A stretch of 64,000 bases of DNA, from positions 253,001-317,000 of the forward strand of contig NADL03000590.1 of assembly GCA_002205965.3 (NCBI GenBank), given 5' to 3'. Of this stretch, positions 11,386 through 22,560 are shown piece after piece; the first letter of the stretch is position 1; every line of letters begins with the position of its first letter. The position numbers were made by a program, and so were the translations under genes. Under the pieces are notes generated by a model. That model made no database searches. It saw nothing but the letters and a program-made list of their open reading frames with translations, and was not told where the DNA came from. This DNA is from Kappaphycus alvarezii. Lineage: Eukaryota > Rhodophyta > Florideophyceae > Gigartinales > Solieriaceae.

Positions 11386-11870
11386 TTACGGAGAATATGG
11401 AATGTGAGATCCGTGCAGGATAATCTTCAGCTTCCCTTCTGCATTCTTGGTGTACCCGAAGGAATACTCCACCTTTACCTCATCACCACCAGCAGCCGGA
11501 GTAAAGTAGTAGTTGCCCATTGCCACCGCCATGTTGCCAATGATTTGAGCACCGACGCTTTCCCAACGCACCGCTGACCACGGCTTAATGGCAAATCCAC
11601 CATCTTCGGAAAGTCTTCGTTTCCGCCGACAAAGTAGGAAAGAGCGGAAACAAAAGTCGGGCGAAATTGGATTTTTGAAGCAAGTGTAGGCTTAAAGAGG
11701 ACAGTTCCATCCTGATAGTTGTAAAACTCATCGATGTGCTCCTTGGCGGCAGCTGTGTAGTCTCCCTTATCAAGGAAAACCTTGCCAATCTTGACGATTC
11801 CTTCACCCCAAGCCTTTTGGACATCGAGGATTTCTTGCTCTGAGATCTCGAATTTAGAATCCATGGTCAA
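11386..11870 (-). pseudogene. NTF2/SnoaL-like small protein, single-base frameshift
   Basis: The minus-strand gene starts at ATG 11870 and stops with TAA at 11388-11386, about 161 codons in all. It encodes a single alpha+beta domain resembling SnoaL/NTF2-like proteins of bacteria and algae. Landmarks are QKAWGEGIVKIG near residue 18, VLFKPTLA near 57, SALSYFVGGNEDFP near 75, then GFAIKPWSAVRWE, AVAMGNYYF, KVEYSFGYTKN and a terminal HGSHIPYSP. The family has no firmly assigned reaction, and some database entries carry what I believe is a misleading cyclohydrolase name. The first part (11870 to about 11608) and the second part (about 11607-11386) lie in different frames. The shift is one missing base beside 11607-11608, between DFP and ED-G-GFAI. 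Everything else is intact with no stops, so either a very young pseudogene or a sequence error is likely. No signal peptide is visible. Confidence 0.7.
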
Positions 11871-12780
11871 CGATGCAGGATGCGGTCACAATAATGCAAA
11901 TGTTTCTTCGTGGGGTTGGAATTGTTAGTAACTGAGTTGTAATAGATTGTTCTGATCGTTTCGAATGAAACATATATGCTCTTAAGTACATTGTGAGGAT
12001 GTTCTAGAACCGCCTGTTACGAAAAACACAAATCGTAGCAAGTGAACATATTTCGCAATACCCTAGAAAAACATTTGTGTAATTACCTCTTTCGGCGCGG
12101 CAGAGGTAACTTTCTGCCGCAAGAGCTTTTTCCACTAGTGCAAAGATGTGTGAATTTGAATGGTCAGGTGAATCAGAAAAGTGACTTTTTAACTTTTTCA
12201 AAACTAAAGCCTGCCTCGGTCCAATCCTTCTTAAGGTAATTCCAGAGTTAGTCTGTTGGTCCATGTCCTCTAGTAATTCCGGGTTTCGAGTCCATTCCCT
12301 CTTAAGGTAATTCCAGAGTCTGCCTACCTGTCCACTTGTACTACGCAAAAGTAAAATATAGAAATTGGGAGCACAACAGATTTAGTATGTTCTAAATTTA
12401 GTTGCAAAAAACCCTTTTTCTCTGAGGCTCCGATATGACACTATAATACTACAGTATACTGTAATGAAAAATTCCATAGGTGTGTGGGACATTTCTCATA
12501 CTGTACTGTACAGTGCAATCTCTGCACTTTAAGTCACGGCGGGGGTCTTTCACTAGAGTAACCCGAAATCCTCGTATGACATTGTTTGAAGACCACCCCT
12601 CAAAGAAATAAATGCATAATATTTATGAAAACAGATACTGTACTGTACAATGAGCTCTTCGGATGGCAGAAGCTGTTATGCAGTATGAAAAATGTCCCGC
12701 TATCATTTTCCATCGACTAATTGCACCCATGCTGTCTCTGCTTACAGCACGTTGACAGAATGACGCGGTAGCCTTCCAGC
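11871..12780. other. Upstream region of the NTF2-like gene with a 70-bp-spaced direct repeat
   Basis: It holds a direct repeat (cttaaggtaattccagagt at about 12230-12249 and 12301-12319) and several TACTGTAC-type palindromes at 12446-12520 and 12631-12648. A 114-codon minus-strand frame (12348-12004) spans the direct repeat but has no recognisable motif. No TATA box could be placed with confidence for the NTF2-like gene. Confidence 0.4.
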
Positions 12781-13330
12781 CCTCCCTCGACCTTTCACCA
12801 CCTCACCGTCTCCCCCAATCCTCCACGACATACCCTCGCCAAGTGCACCCAACACAGCGCCATCCTCCCCGCCATGTCACAAAACCCCAAATCCTACACA
12901 GGGCACGGCATAACACCACGTCACCCCCTCTCATCACAAATGCAATGACCTGCCCCTCCGCATACGCGGCGCAGCCATCCCACACAGCCTCACCGCGTCC
13001 TCCCACGCCACTCAACCAAACAAAGGTGCCACCGCGCATCTCACCCACACACCGAACCGTCATACTTCCATGGCACCCGCTCCTACCATGCTGCACAACC
13101 CGTCCCCCACTTCTCCTCAAGTCACTGTCCAAAGCCATTAAACATCCACCGCAAACACGGTTACCAATTCGTGCCCCTCCCCCTCCCACCCACCTCGCCA
13201 CACCCCGCACGCACCCTCCCTCACCCCGCAAGCGCACGCTTCACGACCACCGCAGGACCCTCTGCATACGATGTCCGTATCCTCCCCTCGTCTTCACGTT
13301 CAAAGCCACCACCTGCGCGGCAAATTAGGT
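12781..13330. other. C-rich, strand-asymmetric block open on both strands
   Basis: The plus strand is strikingly rich in C and poor in G. This leaves a 161-codon Pro/His/Thr-rich frame on the plus strand (12843-13328) and a 144-codon Gly/Arg/Val-rich frame on the minus strand (13237-12803). Neither has a domain. The long frames are best explained by a composition that lacks TAA and TAG. What maintains the asymmetry is unclear. Confidence 0.5.
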
Positions 13331-14357
13331 AGGGATGATGACGGGATTGTCTGGGTGGAGGATAATGCGTCATGTGCAGACTGTGTTGTCATGGCCTAGC
13401 AACATCCCTGACGGCATAATGCTGTGAGCTGTAAGTTTGCGATGCCGAGCATCGCGGTCCTATTGGCATGTCGAAGCAACACGTGCTGTATTTCGTCTCG
13501 TTGGCGAATTCAACATGCATGCTGCAGTATGTGGAAGGATCTACCAGCGCGTTTCTTCTGTCAGTTCGCTTTCGAGACCCCTCGCACGCGGCTGTGCCGT
13601 TGCCACCATATCAGGTTAATACCTCGCTGTAAGGTTAGTTTTGTCTGTACTCTGCGTTGTTTTTAATTGAGTACGTTAGTGTACAGTACAGTCATAGGGG
13701 TCGATGCACTGTATGTTGCGCCCGTTATCGTCAGCGAAGATTCGGTGGCGACGAAGATTCTTTGCTGGCGATCCCCTGGCTTAGGGCATCTCATACTCTA
13801 TCTTGGGATCCCGTGAGATACTGAAGTTTGCAGCTTGCCGCTAGGTCGACCGAATAAAATGAATTCTCTGGACGAAGAGGCCAACGTTTACACGTTTGAC
13901 ATACCTGAATCTCCATAGGTGAAGACCACTGCCGTCTTTCCAGCTCACGCTGCAAAAGAATCACTGCATTCCGAGACTACCGTGGGTGCTACCATCACCC
14001 TAGACAAAAAAATAAATTCCGTCTTGTGGTCCAGTGCAGCAGCTGCTGTAATATATTCATTCGTCGTATACCTCCGAAAGAGGAGGACAGGTCCTGCTGC
14101 GCTTCACCCTATGATTCTGTGAGATTGTGTTCAGTGAATCCTCTTCATAGATAAATTAAAGCACCTTCTCCGTTACACGTATTGTGGGGTGAAAGATCGT
14201 CTTGGGCATAAAATGGCATAACAGCGAGGTGAGCTGCCGCGACGCTGAGTCAGATTCCAAAATTCAGTCTCCGTATGGTGTGCAAATATTCCCCATGAAC
14301 AGGGCATGCGTACCGAAAAGCAATAGGTTTATAGGAACCCGCGAAAAACATGATCAA
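13331..14357. other. Intergenic stretch, nothing firmly recognised
   Basis: A 67-codon plus-strand frame (13919-14122) contains one hydrophobic segment (SAAAAVIYSFVVYL) followed by basic residues, like a short single-pass membrane peptide. It has no homologue I recognise and no coding support beyond openness. A short repeat of the words gattc and ggcgac lies near 13738-13770. Confidence 0.3.
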
Positions 14358-14700
14358 AGTGCCCGCCCAACTCTCTTGAAACGGCCGAGAAGAAAATCGC
14401 ATTTTCTTACGCTCCTTGCGGCCAAGAAGGCATCCACCTCATCCCCCTCGCCATCGACATCTACGGACAGATCGGCAAATCTGTGCGTTGGGCTCTCCAA
14501 GACCTTCGCAGGTTTACAGTTGAGCGGCGTGGGAAACACTTTCATTCAAAGTTCCGCTCCCTGCGGGCACGTGTCTCAGCTATCTCCATCACCTACACAG
14601 CTGTTATGATGAATCAACGCAAGAACAAGCTACACTGCCGACAGACAGTCTCTCCCTTGCCATCAATTTTGGCCTTTGGTGGAACAAGAAATTCATTCGT
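14358..14700 (+). mobile_element. Fragment of a reverse-transcriptase element, C-terminal tail
   Basis: The plus-strand frame reads AEKKIAFSYAP, then CGQEGIHLIPLAIDIYGQIG and KSVRWALQDLRRF. This matches in pattern the extreme C-terminal region of algal and oomycete reverse-transcriptase proteins, where a hydrophobic strand and a G-x-x-G stretch follow the presumed endonuclease-like part. Only about 110 codons remain; the reverse transcriptase itself is absent. It ends in a basic, unconstrained stretch. The assignment rests on similarity of pattern to the other copies in this window and on memory, and it is the weakest of those copies. Confidence 0.4.
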
Positions 14701-16639
14701 TTCTCGCGACATGGCACGGATGATGGTGAAACATAAAGTTGATTCCTGACAATAAGCCGCCCAAAGCACTACACTGTCAAGAAGCCCACAGCAACCCCTC
14801 CAGACCGGTCAAATTTGCACAGCTAACAAAAAACACCTAAAAATAATAAAAAATTACCCGACTACCTCAAAACCGACGCTGGATGACAACACGTACTGTT
14901 TTCGTCCGCAATCGAAAAAAAATCGTTGGAAAGGACAGATGACACCCGTCTTATTGAGCAATTTCAATTTCGTCGACCAAGAAAGTTAGAAATCGAATAG
15001 CAAGTCATTTCGGGACATTGAAAACGATGTGATTTTTAAGATCCATGGCCTCCTCCACAATATTCACAACTGCACAGGGACAAACAAAAATCTCGCTTCT
15101 TTCGCCTCACAAGGCGCTATATATGAACTCTCTTGAACTTAAAGAGTACCTGCGATGAATTCAGAAAGCTTCTCCTAGATACTTTCGCGCTCTCTTTCGA
15201 AATATGTAATTTTTAAAATCGGAACTCCCTGGGATCAATATTTCAACTTCCCAATAGTTCGCAAGGTGTTATTTAGCTTCTTCTGAAACTCACAGTCGCG
15301 CTACGACTTGACGATGAGCAACGAAGTCTTTCGGGGTTTCACATTCTGCTGCTGTTCCCGCTGCATGAAGTGAATTATCGAGATTGGAGCTTAGTGCTAT
15401 TAAACAATTTCTAGTGCGGCCTTCCGGAAAGCAGATTTTGAGAACCATCTCATTGCCGTGAAGTATCTTCATTATCTCTCTAACAGCTGCGGCAGGTCCT
15501 TGGGCGTTCTTCATTGCATCCTTGATTAATGCAAGGGTATGCTTGTGGTGCAACAGCTGACCACTAACAAAACCAACAACCAACAGCCACCAACCTGGTC
15601 TGCAAACACTGAGGGTGTCCGACTTCCTCCTCTGAAAGTAGCTTGAGCCGCGGAAAACAATAGCCACAGTGGCAGTAGAGACTTGTACGGTCAAGTCGGT
15701 ACTGGATGCCACTCGGTGTGTGGCGTAACTCCTACCTGTCCAGGAAAGACCTACCTTTGTAGAATGGGTTGCGTAAGGCCACCTTCTGGGCCGCCGACTG
15801 GTCTTGTCGGCTCGGATCACGCCTTACGCCGAGTCCTTGAGGGACTTACAGTGCTCCCGTCAACACCTTGTAACAGCGGTGAGACCTTACCGCACCACAC
15901 GAAACCCAGCAGGGATCGCCGACACAACGCTACCTGCGGTACATCGCTCGCTCTACTACTACCCAGCGGGTAATCCTTCGCACGCACCCCCGGCACGCAC
16001 CGTCACTGGCGGCGGTCGCAAGCTGTCGCGATGGAACCAACGCTAGTCGGGAACAGAAGCGAGGAAAGGGGAAGGGATAAAGGAGTACCAAGAACTTCCG
16101 CGCTCCGCGATGAGCGCATTATGGAAGGGAAGACTCGATCGATAGAGTCGCAACTATATAGGTTGGGGAGATCGTGTAGGTCCAAGGTGATTTTAAACTC
16201 ACGGGAGGTAAGGTGGGGTATTGGAACTTATATATCCAGAACCCCCCCTTTGGCTGCCCCCAGCTCAGGTGAGCCGGTTGCAAGGATCCAATATGGATCC
16301 ATATCTAATCTATAATAAGCTACTCTAAATAGGTACAGCGGCCACCATGGGCCGCGCACGCATACCGTGGTCTGTAGAACCCCACCGTCGGGGATCACCT
16401 TATACTTGCCCCACTGATGGCGTGGCTTGGGGTAGGGCACCAGCAATGCACTGAAATCCTCATCAGTAGTTCTCCTCACATTCTCAGCCTCGGGAGTTTT
16501 CGATTCGCTGAGATGAAGCATCAAAACTCGGCCTCACTCACGCGCCTCATCAAGATTTGTACTAAAACTGTGCCAAAAATCTATTTCAAATGGAAACAGA
16601 TTTGTTTCTTCAAATCTTCTCGCTTTTTCCGGTGACGGA
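14701..16639. other. Intergenic stretch, no supported gene
   Basis: A 176-codon minus-strand frame (15820-15290) and overlapping plus-strand frames at 15683-16315 have no recognisable motif. The interval at 15680-16200 is more GC-rich than its surroundings. It contains a TATA-like actatata near 16152 beside a short inverted repeat (ctcgatcgatagag, about 16135-16148). This might be a remnant LTR, but I cannot find a partner copy. Confidence 0.35.
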
Positions 16640-17062
16640 AGCATTAAAAATCTGTGAACACCACATATGGGGCTAAAGTTCAACTTCCTGGTGTCGACCA
16701 CTTGAAATTTTTATTTGCATATTTATCGTACGACTGCAAGATTTGAGACTTGTTAGCAGGTGAAATCACTGCTTCAATCTTGTCCTCCTTGATTTTTCCA
16801 TAAAACCTGTTCCACTATGTTCCGTTTCGAGACGCACCTCCATCAAGAATTAGAATTACAGTCTCATCCCTAAAGTTTTTGCGAATGTACCTGCAGATGG
16901 TTTGGTGGCAATATGGAGTACATCAATTTCCATTGACCTCTTTTCGGTGACCTTTACAAGTGCCGAAGACGAGAGGAACAATATTTCAGGAGGAAAAACA
17001 GGAGTAACTACCCTTAAAAACTTCCTTGTTATTTCCCTGAGCCTTATTAGACCAGTGCTCAT
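16640..17062 (-). mobile_element. DDE_1-like (pogo/jerky-type) transposase fragment
   Basis: The minus strand reads RLREITRKFLRVVTPVFPPEI, TKPSAGTFAKTLGMR, then DETVILILDGGASRNGT (about 16858-16815), and ISPANKSQILQSYDKYANKNFK (about 16775-16710). The DGxxSR motif followed at the usual distance by SPAN-x-S-x-x-LQ-x-x-D and NK-x-FK is the pattern of the DDE_1 superfamily endonuclease. The first catalytic Asp region is missing, there is at least one in-frame stop, and no DNA-binding domain is visible. It is a dead fragment. Confidence 0.6.
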
Positions 17063-17459
17063 TGATTATATATCCCTTGCACGATGAAGAAAGAATTAAT
17101 CTTCAAAACACTGGAGAAAACACAGAAAACAGCTGCAAGGTGTTTATAGGCCTGTTTGGTGCTGCTGCACGCCATTTACCTTCCCGTATTACTATCTGTC
17201 TCAGTACAGACCTTCTCCTTCGCGCTCAATGTGCCATCAAATATTGTCTCGTGGCAGTGAGTACATGTTTCGAATGCGGGTGGAGTTGTCAAGAGTACCG
17301 GAGAGTCGCCCTTCGATCTCCAGTGTCGTGAAATTGCCACTCATACTGTACTGACACTGGCAGAACTTATTTTGGTGGTCTTTACATGACTCAATTTTTG
17401 TTCATGCTGGCACACTGCTACCAGCTGGTACTGTACAGTAGTACAGTACAGTAAGGGAA
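17063..17459. other. Intergenic stretch with TACTGTAC-type palindromes
   Basis: There is no supported gene. A dense cluster of the palindromic motif lies at 17420-17457 (ctgtacagtagtacagtac). Confidence 0.4.
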
Positions 17460-17499
17460 AATTTTCGATTGTCAACTACCATTGTTCTTGGTGCTGTAA

Positions 17500-18020
17500 T
17501 TTGCCGGAACGGGGCTGAAGGCAGACAGTCCGGACCACTCGGCCCCCAATTTGGAACTGATATTTCCGCAGGTGAAAGAAACCTATTGGGCCAAGTGTCT
17601 ACTTTACTCATCTCTAACTTGGATCTCTATTACTCGGCTGAAATTGACTTTACTTACATCGCCGTCGTAGGTAACCATAACCTAGGTAGCTACAATAGTA
17701 TTTATACCTACCTTGCCATTCGGGCCTTAGAATAAACAGCCACCTCTACGTTGGCTCTGAACTTGACTCCAAACTTCCGCCTTTGGAACACATTTGCCAA
17801 GGGAAAATTTAGCTATAGACACGTTTATCCGCCAAGTTTCCCCTTCTATTTCTCCCTCCCTATCCCATATTATACTACCCCGTCTATTTTTTGTCTTTGG
17901 TATTTACTCATACTTGACACCCCTGGCTACGGCGTCTATATCTAAAAAGGAACTTCAACGTTGTCTTTGTTGAAAAAAAATTATCTTTGCAGAGATACTC
18001 AGCACTACTGACCCGCTACT
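17500..18020 (+). repeat. Dispersed repeat, copy 1 (possible solo LTR)
   Basis: This shares an ordered series of blocks with 62245-62700 on the same strand: gtccggacca, then a ccaattt word, gcaggtgaa, actcatctctaac, a ggctgaaa block with nearby actttac/actttaat, agaataaac, and gagatactcag at the end. The order and spacing match while the bases between have diverged. The length of about 500 bp, the AATAAA-like word and a TATA-like stretch near the 3' end would fit an LTR in plus orientation. Gypsy pol to its right runs the other way, so this is not obviously its LTR. Confidence 0.5.
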
Positions 18021-18229
18021 ACATCTCCATTCGTCCAATACTGCACCCCTGGTGTCCACGGTTGTTTATACTGCATTCTTCCCAAGGTTCTAGCATTCTG
18101 TGGATCCCTGCCTGTCCTTACACTCCGGAGGGCAGTAACAACGTCTACCCGTCAAAGGAAACATCCAAGCTCTACCCCCAAACTTCTCTTAGCTATCGGT
18201 AGACTGTGCTACTGCACCACAGGGTGCTT

Positions 18230-21200
18230 AAATAGTGATAGCGAACAGCCTTTTTACGTGCCAGTACCAAATCGAATGGTGTCGCCCCCGTAGTGTGGTG
18301 CACCTGACCATTATTGGCATAGTTTAGCGGTTCCTCAAGGCGGTCTCAATCCCTTTGGTGTTCAGCGACGTAGTGGCGCAAACGCTGGAACAAGGTCTTA
18401 TTTAGCCGATAGATCTGCCCGTTCGCCTGTGGGTGATATGCTGTCGCAAAGATGATCTTCGCCCACGGGAGTCAGCACAAAACAGCGAAGAACTTCGGAG
18501 CGAACTGGGGGCCATTATCCGTCAACCAATAACGCGAAAAGGAGGAATTATAGATCCAATAGGAGAGGAATGCCTGCGCCACAGTGGAAGATTTGAAGTT
18601 CTTTAGAGGGATGCTGCGGGACAGCTTAGAAAACCTATCGGTGATGACCTGGACGTGACGGTTTGCACTATACACGTGCTGTAAGGGTCAAAACAGATCT
18701 ATGGAGATGAAATAGAAGGTGCCTGAAGCCGGGAATAACTTAAGGTAGTTATGTTGTCGCCGAATGGTGCCCCGCGTGTGCGCATAGTTTTCGCAGTCCT
18801 CCACCGCTTGGAAGACATTTTTCGCGATATTGGACCAGTAGAACTACCGCCAGAAGGTTTACGCATTCGCGAACCCCCTGGAGGGCCCGAGAATCTTGAA
18901 TAATGCGCGGAAGACAGGACTCGAACGCGCAGCGATTTTTGGACGACCACCTGTAGGACTCTATCCAATTTGGAAGCTCTCACCAACAGGCTGTTCGCCT
19001 CTATGTGGAGCGCAGAGTTTCCCTCTTTGGCGAGACCGACCATCTGGCTGCGCAATCAGTCGGCTTTCCGCCTCCGGAAAATTTCTCCTGAGGAGATAAG
19101 GGAATCCTCGACCACCTTCTGCAAAAAGGCGCCTAACTTCTGTGACCGTTCTGTTAGATACATGGAAACGGGCCACCTCTAGGGAAAAAACGGGATCCAC
19201 TCGTTCACGGCGGTTTGGTCGCTTCCATCTTTGGCGAGCCTCGAAATTGCGTTAGCGTGTTTGTGCTTCCTGGCGGGGTTGTACTGTACGTCAAAAGCGA
19301 ATTTAGCCAATCGGAGTCGAAAGCCCGCAAACGGCCCACACGGTCCGTTAAGGTTAGTAGCCATTGCAACGGTTGTTGGCCCGTGCGTAACAAAAACACC
19401 GTGACCTCTAATTAAAGACGTAATTTAATAACGCCCCACTCCACGGCAAGGCATTCCCTTTCGGTTGCACTGAAGTTACACCTAGGTTTGGCCAGTTTAC
19501 TGCTCCTTTATCCTATCGGCGATAAATGTCTCGACGGTTGTTCCTGCAGCACGCGAAATTCCACTTGGCGATCGAATCCGCCCGTGTCAAGATCAAAACC
19601 TTCTTCAACTCCGTGAAGGCGTCGAACTCCTCTGAAGTGAGTGCATCAAAACAGAATGTCTGATTCTTTACCAGCGTAAGCGTAAAAGGGTGGGCGATTA
19701 GTGCGTAGTTGCGGACGAAATGTCGTTAGATGTTACACACCCCCAGGAAGGATTGCAAAGCCGTTTGGTCTTTAGGGGACCGCAGTTTCCCCAGTGCCTG
19801 GAGATTCTTGGCGGCCATCTCTAGCATACCTAGGCGCACTACATGCCCCAGGTAATCAGCTGCGTCCCAGATGACCTGGCACTTCTTCAACTCCAGCGAC
19901 GAGCCCGCTTCCTTCAGGAGAGTTAAAAGTGTTCGGATTTGGTCCAAGTGCTCCCGCCTACACTTGGAGTACGCGATCACGTTTTTCAAGTATACGAGAG
20001 CGTACTGCCATTTGAATATTGATAGGGTAATATTGAGCGCCCCTTTGAAAGTCCCAGACGCGTTGCGCAACCCAAAAGGCATACAACGGAAACGGTACAA
20101 CCCTGAATAGCAGTTCAAAGTTTTTTCCCTATCGGCGTTATCTATGGGTACTTGTCCGTATCAACTGTTACAGTCCAATGTGGAGAAACTTCTACATTGC
20201 CTATTAAATCGATGTACTCGTCTATTGGGGGTATTGGGTAAGTATCCAGCACCGACAGGAAGTGTAGCCATCGGTAGTCTACAAATAACCGGAATCAACC
20301 CTCTTATTTTGGAATGAGGAACATCATGCTGGCCCACTTGGCGTGCAGGGGTTCTATGATTACTTCCTTCGGCATTCGCTCCACCTCTTGGCGCTCAATG
20401 TCCCGGGCCCGCATGCCCGCCCTGTAAAATTGCTGGTACACAGAAAGTGCGCTCCGAGTCAGTTCAATTACGTGCTCGGTCGCCTTTGTGGTCCCCAACT
20501 TCTCTGATCACATGGCGCTGAACTCGCTCAGTTGGCGTTCTTCGTGGCTCTTCGCCCCAATATGGACTGCGATACTCCAATCTGCTGTGTTTCAAATAGG
20601 CGATTTGCGAGTCGAATATTCCTGTTTAGTCGAATCATCCGGTTCCTTTCCCTCTTCTATAGCAAAAATCGCTTATGTAGCGGATATAGGGTGTCTCAGA
20701 TTTTTTATCCAAACGGGGAATGACTTTGCGGTGAAAAAGATGTCACGTACTCCATTAGGCATCAGCTACTGATTCGCCGTGATCGTCTGGGGGTAGTTCT
20801 CCAGTAGTCTCAGGACCCACAGCCTCCGTTTGGACCAAGACTACCGCTTGGGACACGGGTGGGATTCTCCGCGACTTGGCGATCCGTTCTTTTGTAGATG
20901 TCTTTCCTTCCGGCGATTTCCTCTTTCTGTAGTTCGAAATAATAACAACGGCGGGAGTAACATAGAAGAGAAACCTTTTCCATACTGTCAGAACCGCCTT
21001 AGCGAAACAGTTGATGAAAGAATTTCCCAGGATGTACTCCACCGCTGTGTTGTCCACCACAGAAATTGGGTCTTCGCCACTAGTTCTTCAATTATCACTT
21101 GTAGCGGTACAAATCCAAAGGTATGGAAAGGGTTGTTTGACGTGTCAAATATACGGGCGGCATCCAAATAAGGCAAAGCGTAAGATCTCCAATAGGGCGG

Positions 21201-21651
21201 TAACTATTTTATGTGAACCAAAGTTGGGCATGTTCCGGTATCTCACTCCCCTTTGGTATATCGCAATTGCCTAGGGGAGATGCGAACCATCATGGAAACG
21301 CGTCAGTTGCTCTCGCTCTTGCTTGGAGACGCGATAGTTGATCTTCCGTAAAACCAAAAAAGCTTAAGTCTACATCTCCTTTATGGCATTCTGGGTCCCC
21401 TTTAGCCGATACACGGTTCCGACTGCGCCCGATATCATTGGGCGTATGCTACGTTTGTACACCCTTCGGGATTTTAAATAATTCAGTTCCGGAACGGCGT
21501 CATTGTACTTCATGGCAGTCTTCTTGTTGGTAGCAGTCCTCTTTTCCTCCTCTTGGCGAACCCATACTTCCGTTCTTGCCACACAAGGGCTACTACCACA
21601 GGAAATGATGGCCTTGCATGGTGGTGGTGTACACAGACACGGGCTATCCAT
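18230..21651 (-). mobile_element. Ty3/gypsy retrotransposon pol, inactive
   Basis: The minus strand carries the gypsy order protease, reverse transcriptase, RNase H, integrase. Protease-like sequence lies at 21176-20990 (VVDNTAVEYILGNSFINCF). Reverse transcriptase runs from 20498 (VIIEPLHAKWASMMFLIPK) to 19726, with FRCMPFGLRNASGTFKGAL. The catalytic YxDD is YLKN (about 20000-19989), so both metal-binding Asp are lost. RNase H remnants are at 19720-19180. The integrase at 19180-18230 has ITDRFSKLSRSIPL and LTDNGPQFAPKFF, and then QANGQIYRLNKTL where the catalytic Glu is Tyr. Many frameshifts and stops are present. Neither gag nor a pair of LTRs was found; 21652-22560 beyond the 5' side is unlike gag. 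Loss of both catalytic centres plus decay shows a long-dead copy. Confidence 0.85.
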
Positions 21652-22560
21652 CCTGACCAGGTTGGCTCTTTAGAAATAAAGTACTCGCCCGCCTAGAGGG
21701 ACGCATGGCCCACCTACCGCCCCCAATCACGTCCGCCAATAGGAGTTTAGCTTGTAGTCAATGATCCTCCTGTATTCCTCCGGCCCCTCCAGTGCTCCTG
21801 GCGGTGCTCCTGTACCCGGTAGTACAATAAAAGTCCCAGTACTGTACCTTCATTTCCCCTCAGGTGATACTGTACTCCGCTGTACAGTATCGAGCCATTA
21901 TGATGATAAAAGACGTTGCATTGTGGATTTTTTAAAATTATGTTTAAGTGCAGTACAGTATAATACTGAAAAGTATAATACTGTACTGTTGGGGTTATCT
22001 TTGTATTTTTTATTCTTTTCGAGGAAGCGCCGGCCATTTTTGGCCACACGCGTTTCGGTGCGTGTCTATAAATGTAGGCTAGATTTCGGATGCGCGCGAG
22101 TAAAGGGAGGCAACACAACTACCGACACCAAAATGGTACTCTTGGGTAGGGGTGAAACCCCCTGTACCAGCGCGGTAGTGTTCGACGGCACTATCGATGT
22201 GAGCAAACTCTTCTTTTTCTATGAGAACGCTTGTATGGACTCTAGACCCGATTCAGAGAAGGTAATCACTCTCCTTGTGCATCCATTCGGTGTTGCTTTC
22301 GATTTATACTACGACACATTCGCCGTAGATTTAATATGCGCGCGAGTAATGGGAGACAAAACAACGGCCGACACCAACACAGTACATTGTATAGTACACA
22401 ATACTGTACAACTACATTTACAAAAGGTAGTACACAGTACACAGTACATGAAGTGTTGCGAGTTTGCAATGTACTGTACTCCTCTATTTCCCGGAGGTGA
22501 CCATCTTCCGGCTAGTACTGCGCGCCACCGCCGGAATCGGCTGCTGCCCTAAATTTTGAC
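21652..22560. other. Open 263-codon frame over TACTGTAC repeats; an internal 255-bp-spaced duplication
   Basis: The plus-strand frame 21761-22552 is long but unrecognised. It includes many copies of the TACTGTAC-type motif (21835-21990, 22380-22490). A segment of about 75 bp is present twice, about 255 bp apart (22055-22135 and 22312-22385). The copies share gcgcgcgagtaa, a gggag word and ccgacacca. I do not regard the frame as a gene. It lies at the 5' side of the gypsy pol and could be leader or flanking sequence. Confidence 0.4.

Noticed and set aside
12803-13328. Overlapping long frames on both strands
   Set aside because: Explained by C-rich, stop-poor composition. Pro/His/Thr-rich and Gly/Arg-rich products without domains.
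14202-14609. 135-codon plus-strand frame
   Set aside because: It overlaps, in another frame, the reverse-transcriptase tail whose motifs are recognisable.
15290-15820. 176-codon minus-strand open frame
   Set aside because: No recognisable domain. The more GC-rich sequence makes stops rarer, and plus-strand frames of similar length overlap it.
21761-22552. 263-codon plus-strand open frame, the longest besides the LON/RING gene
   Set aside because: It runs across TACTGTAC repeats and an internal duplication, has no recognisable domain, and its composition follows the repeats rather than a protein.
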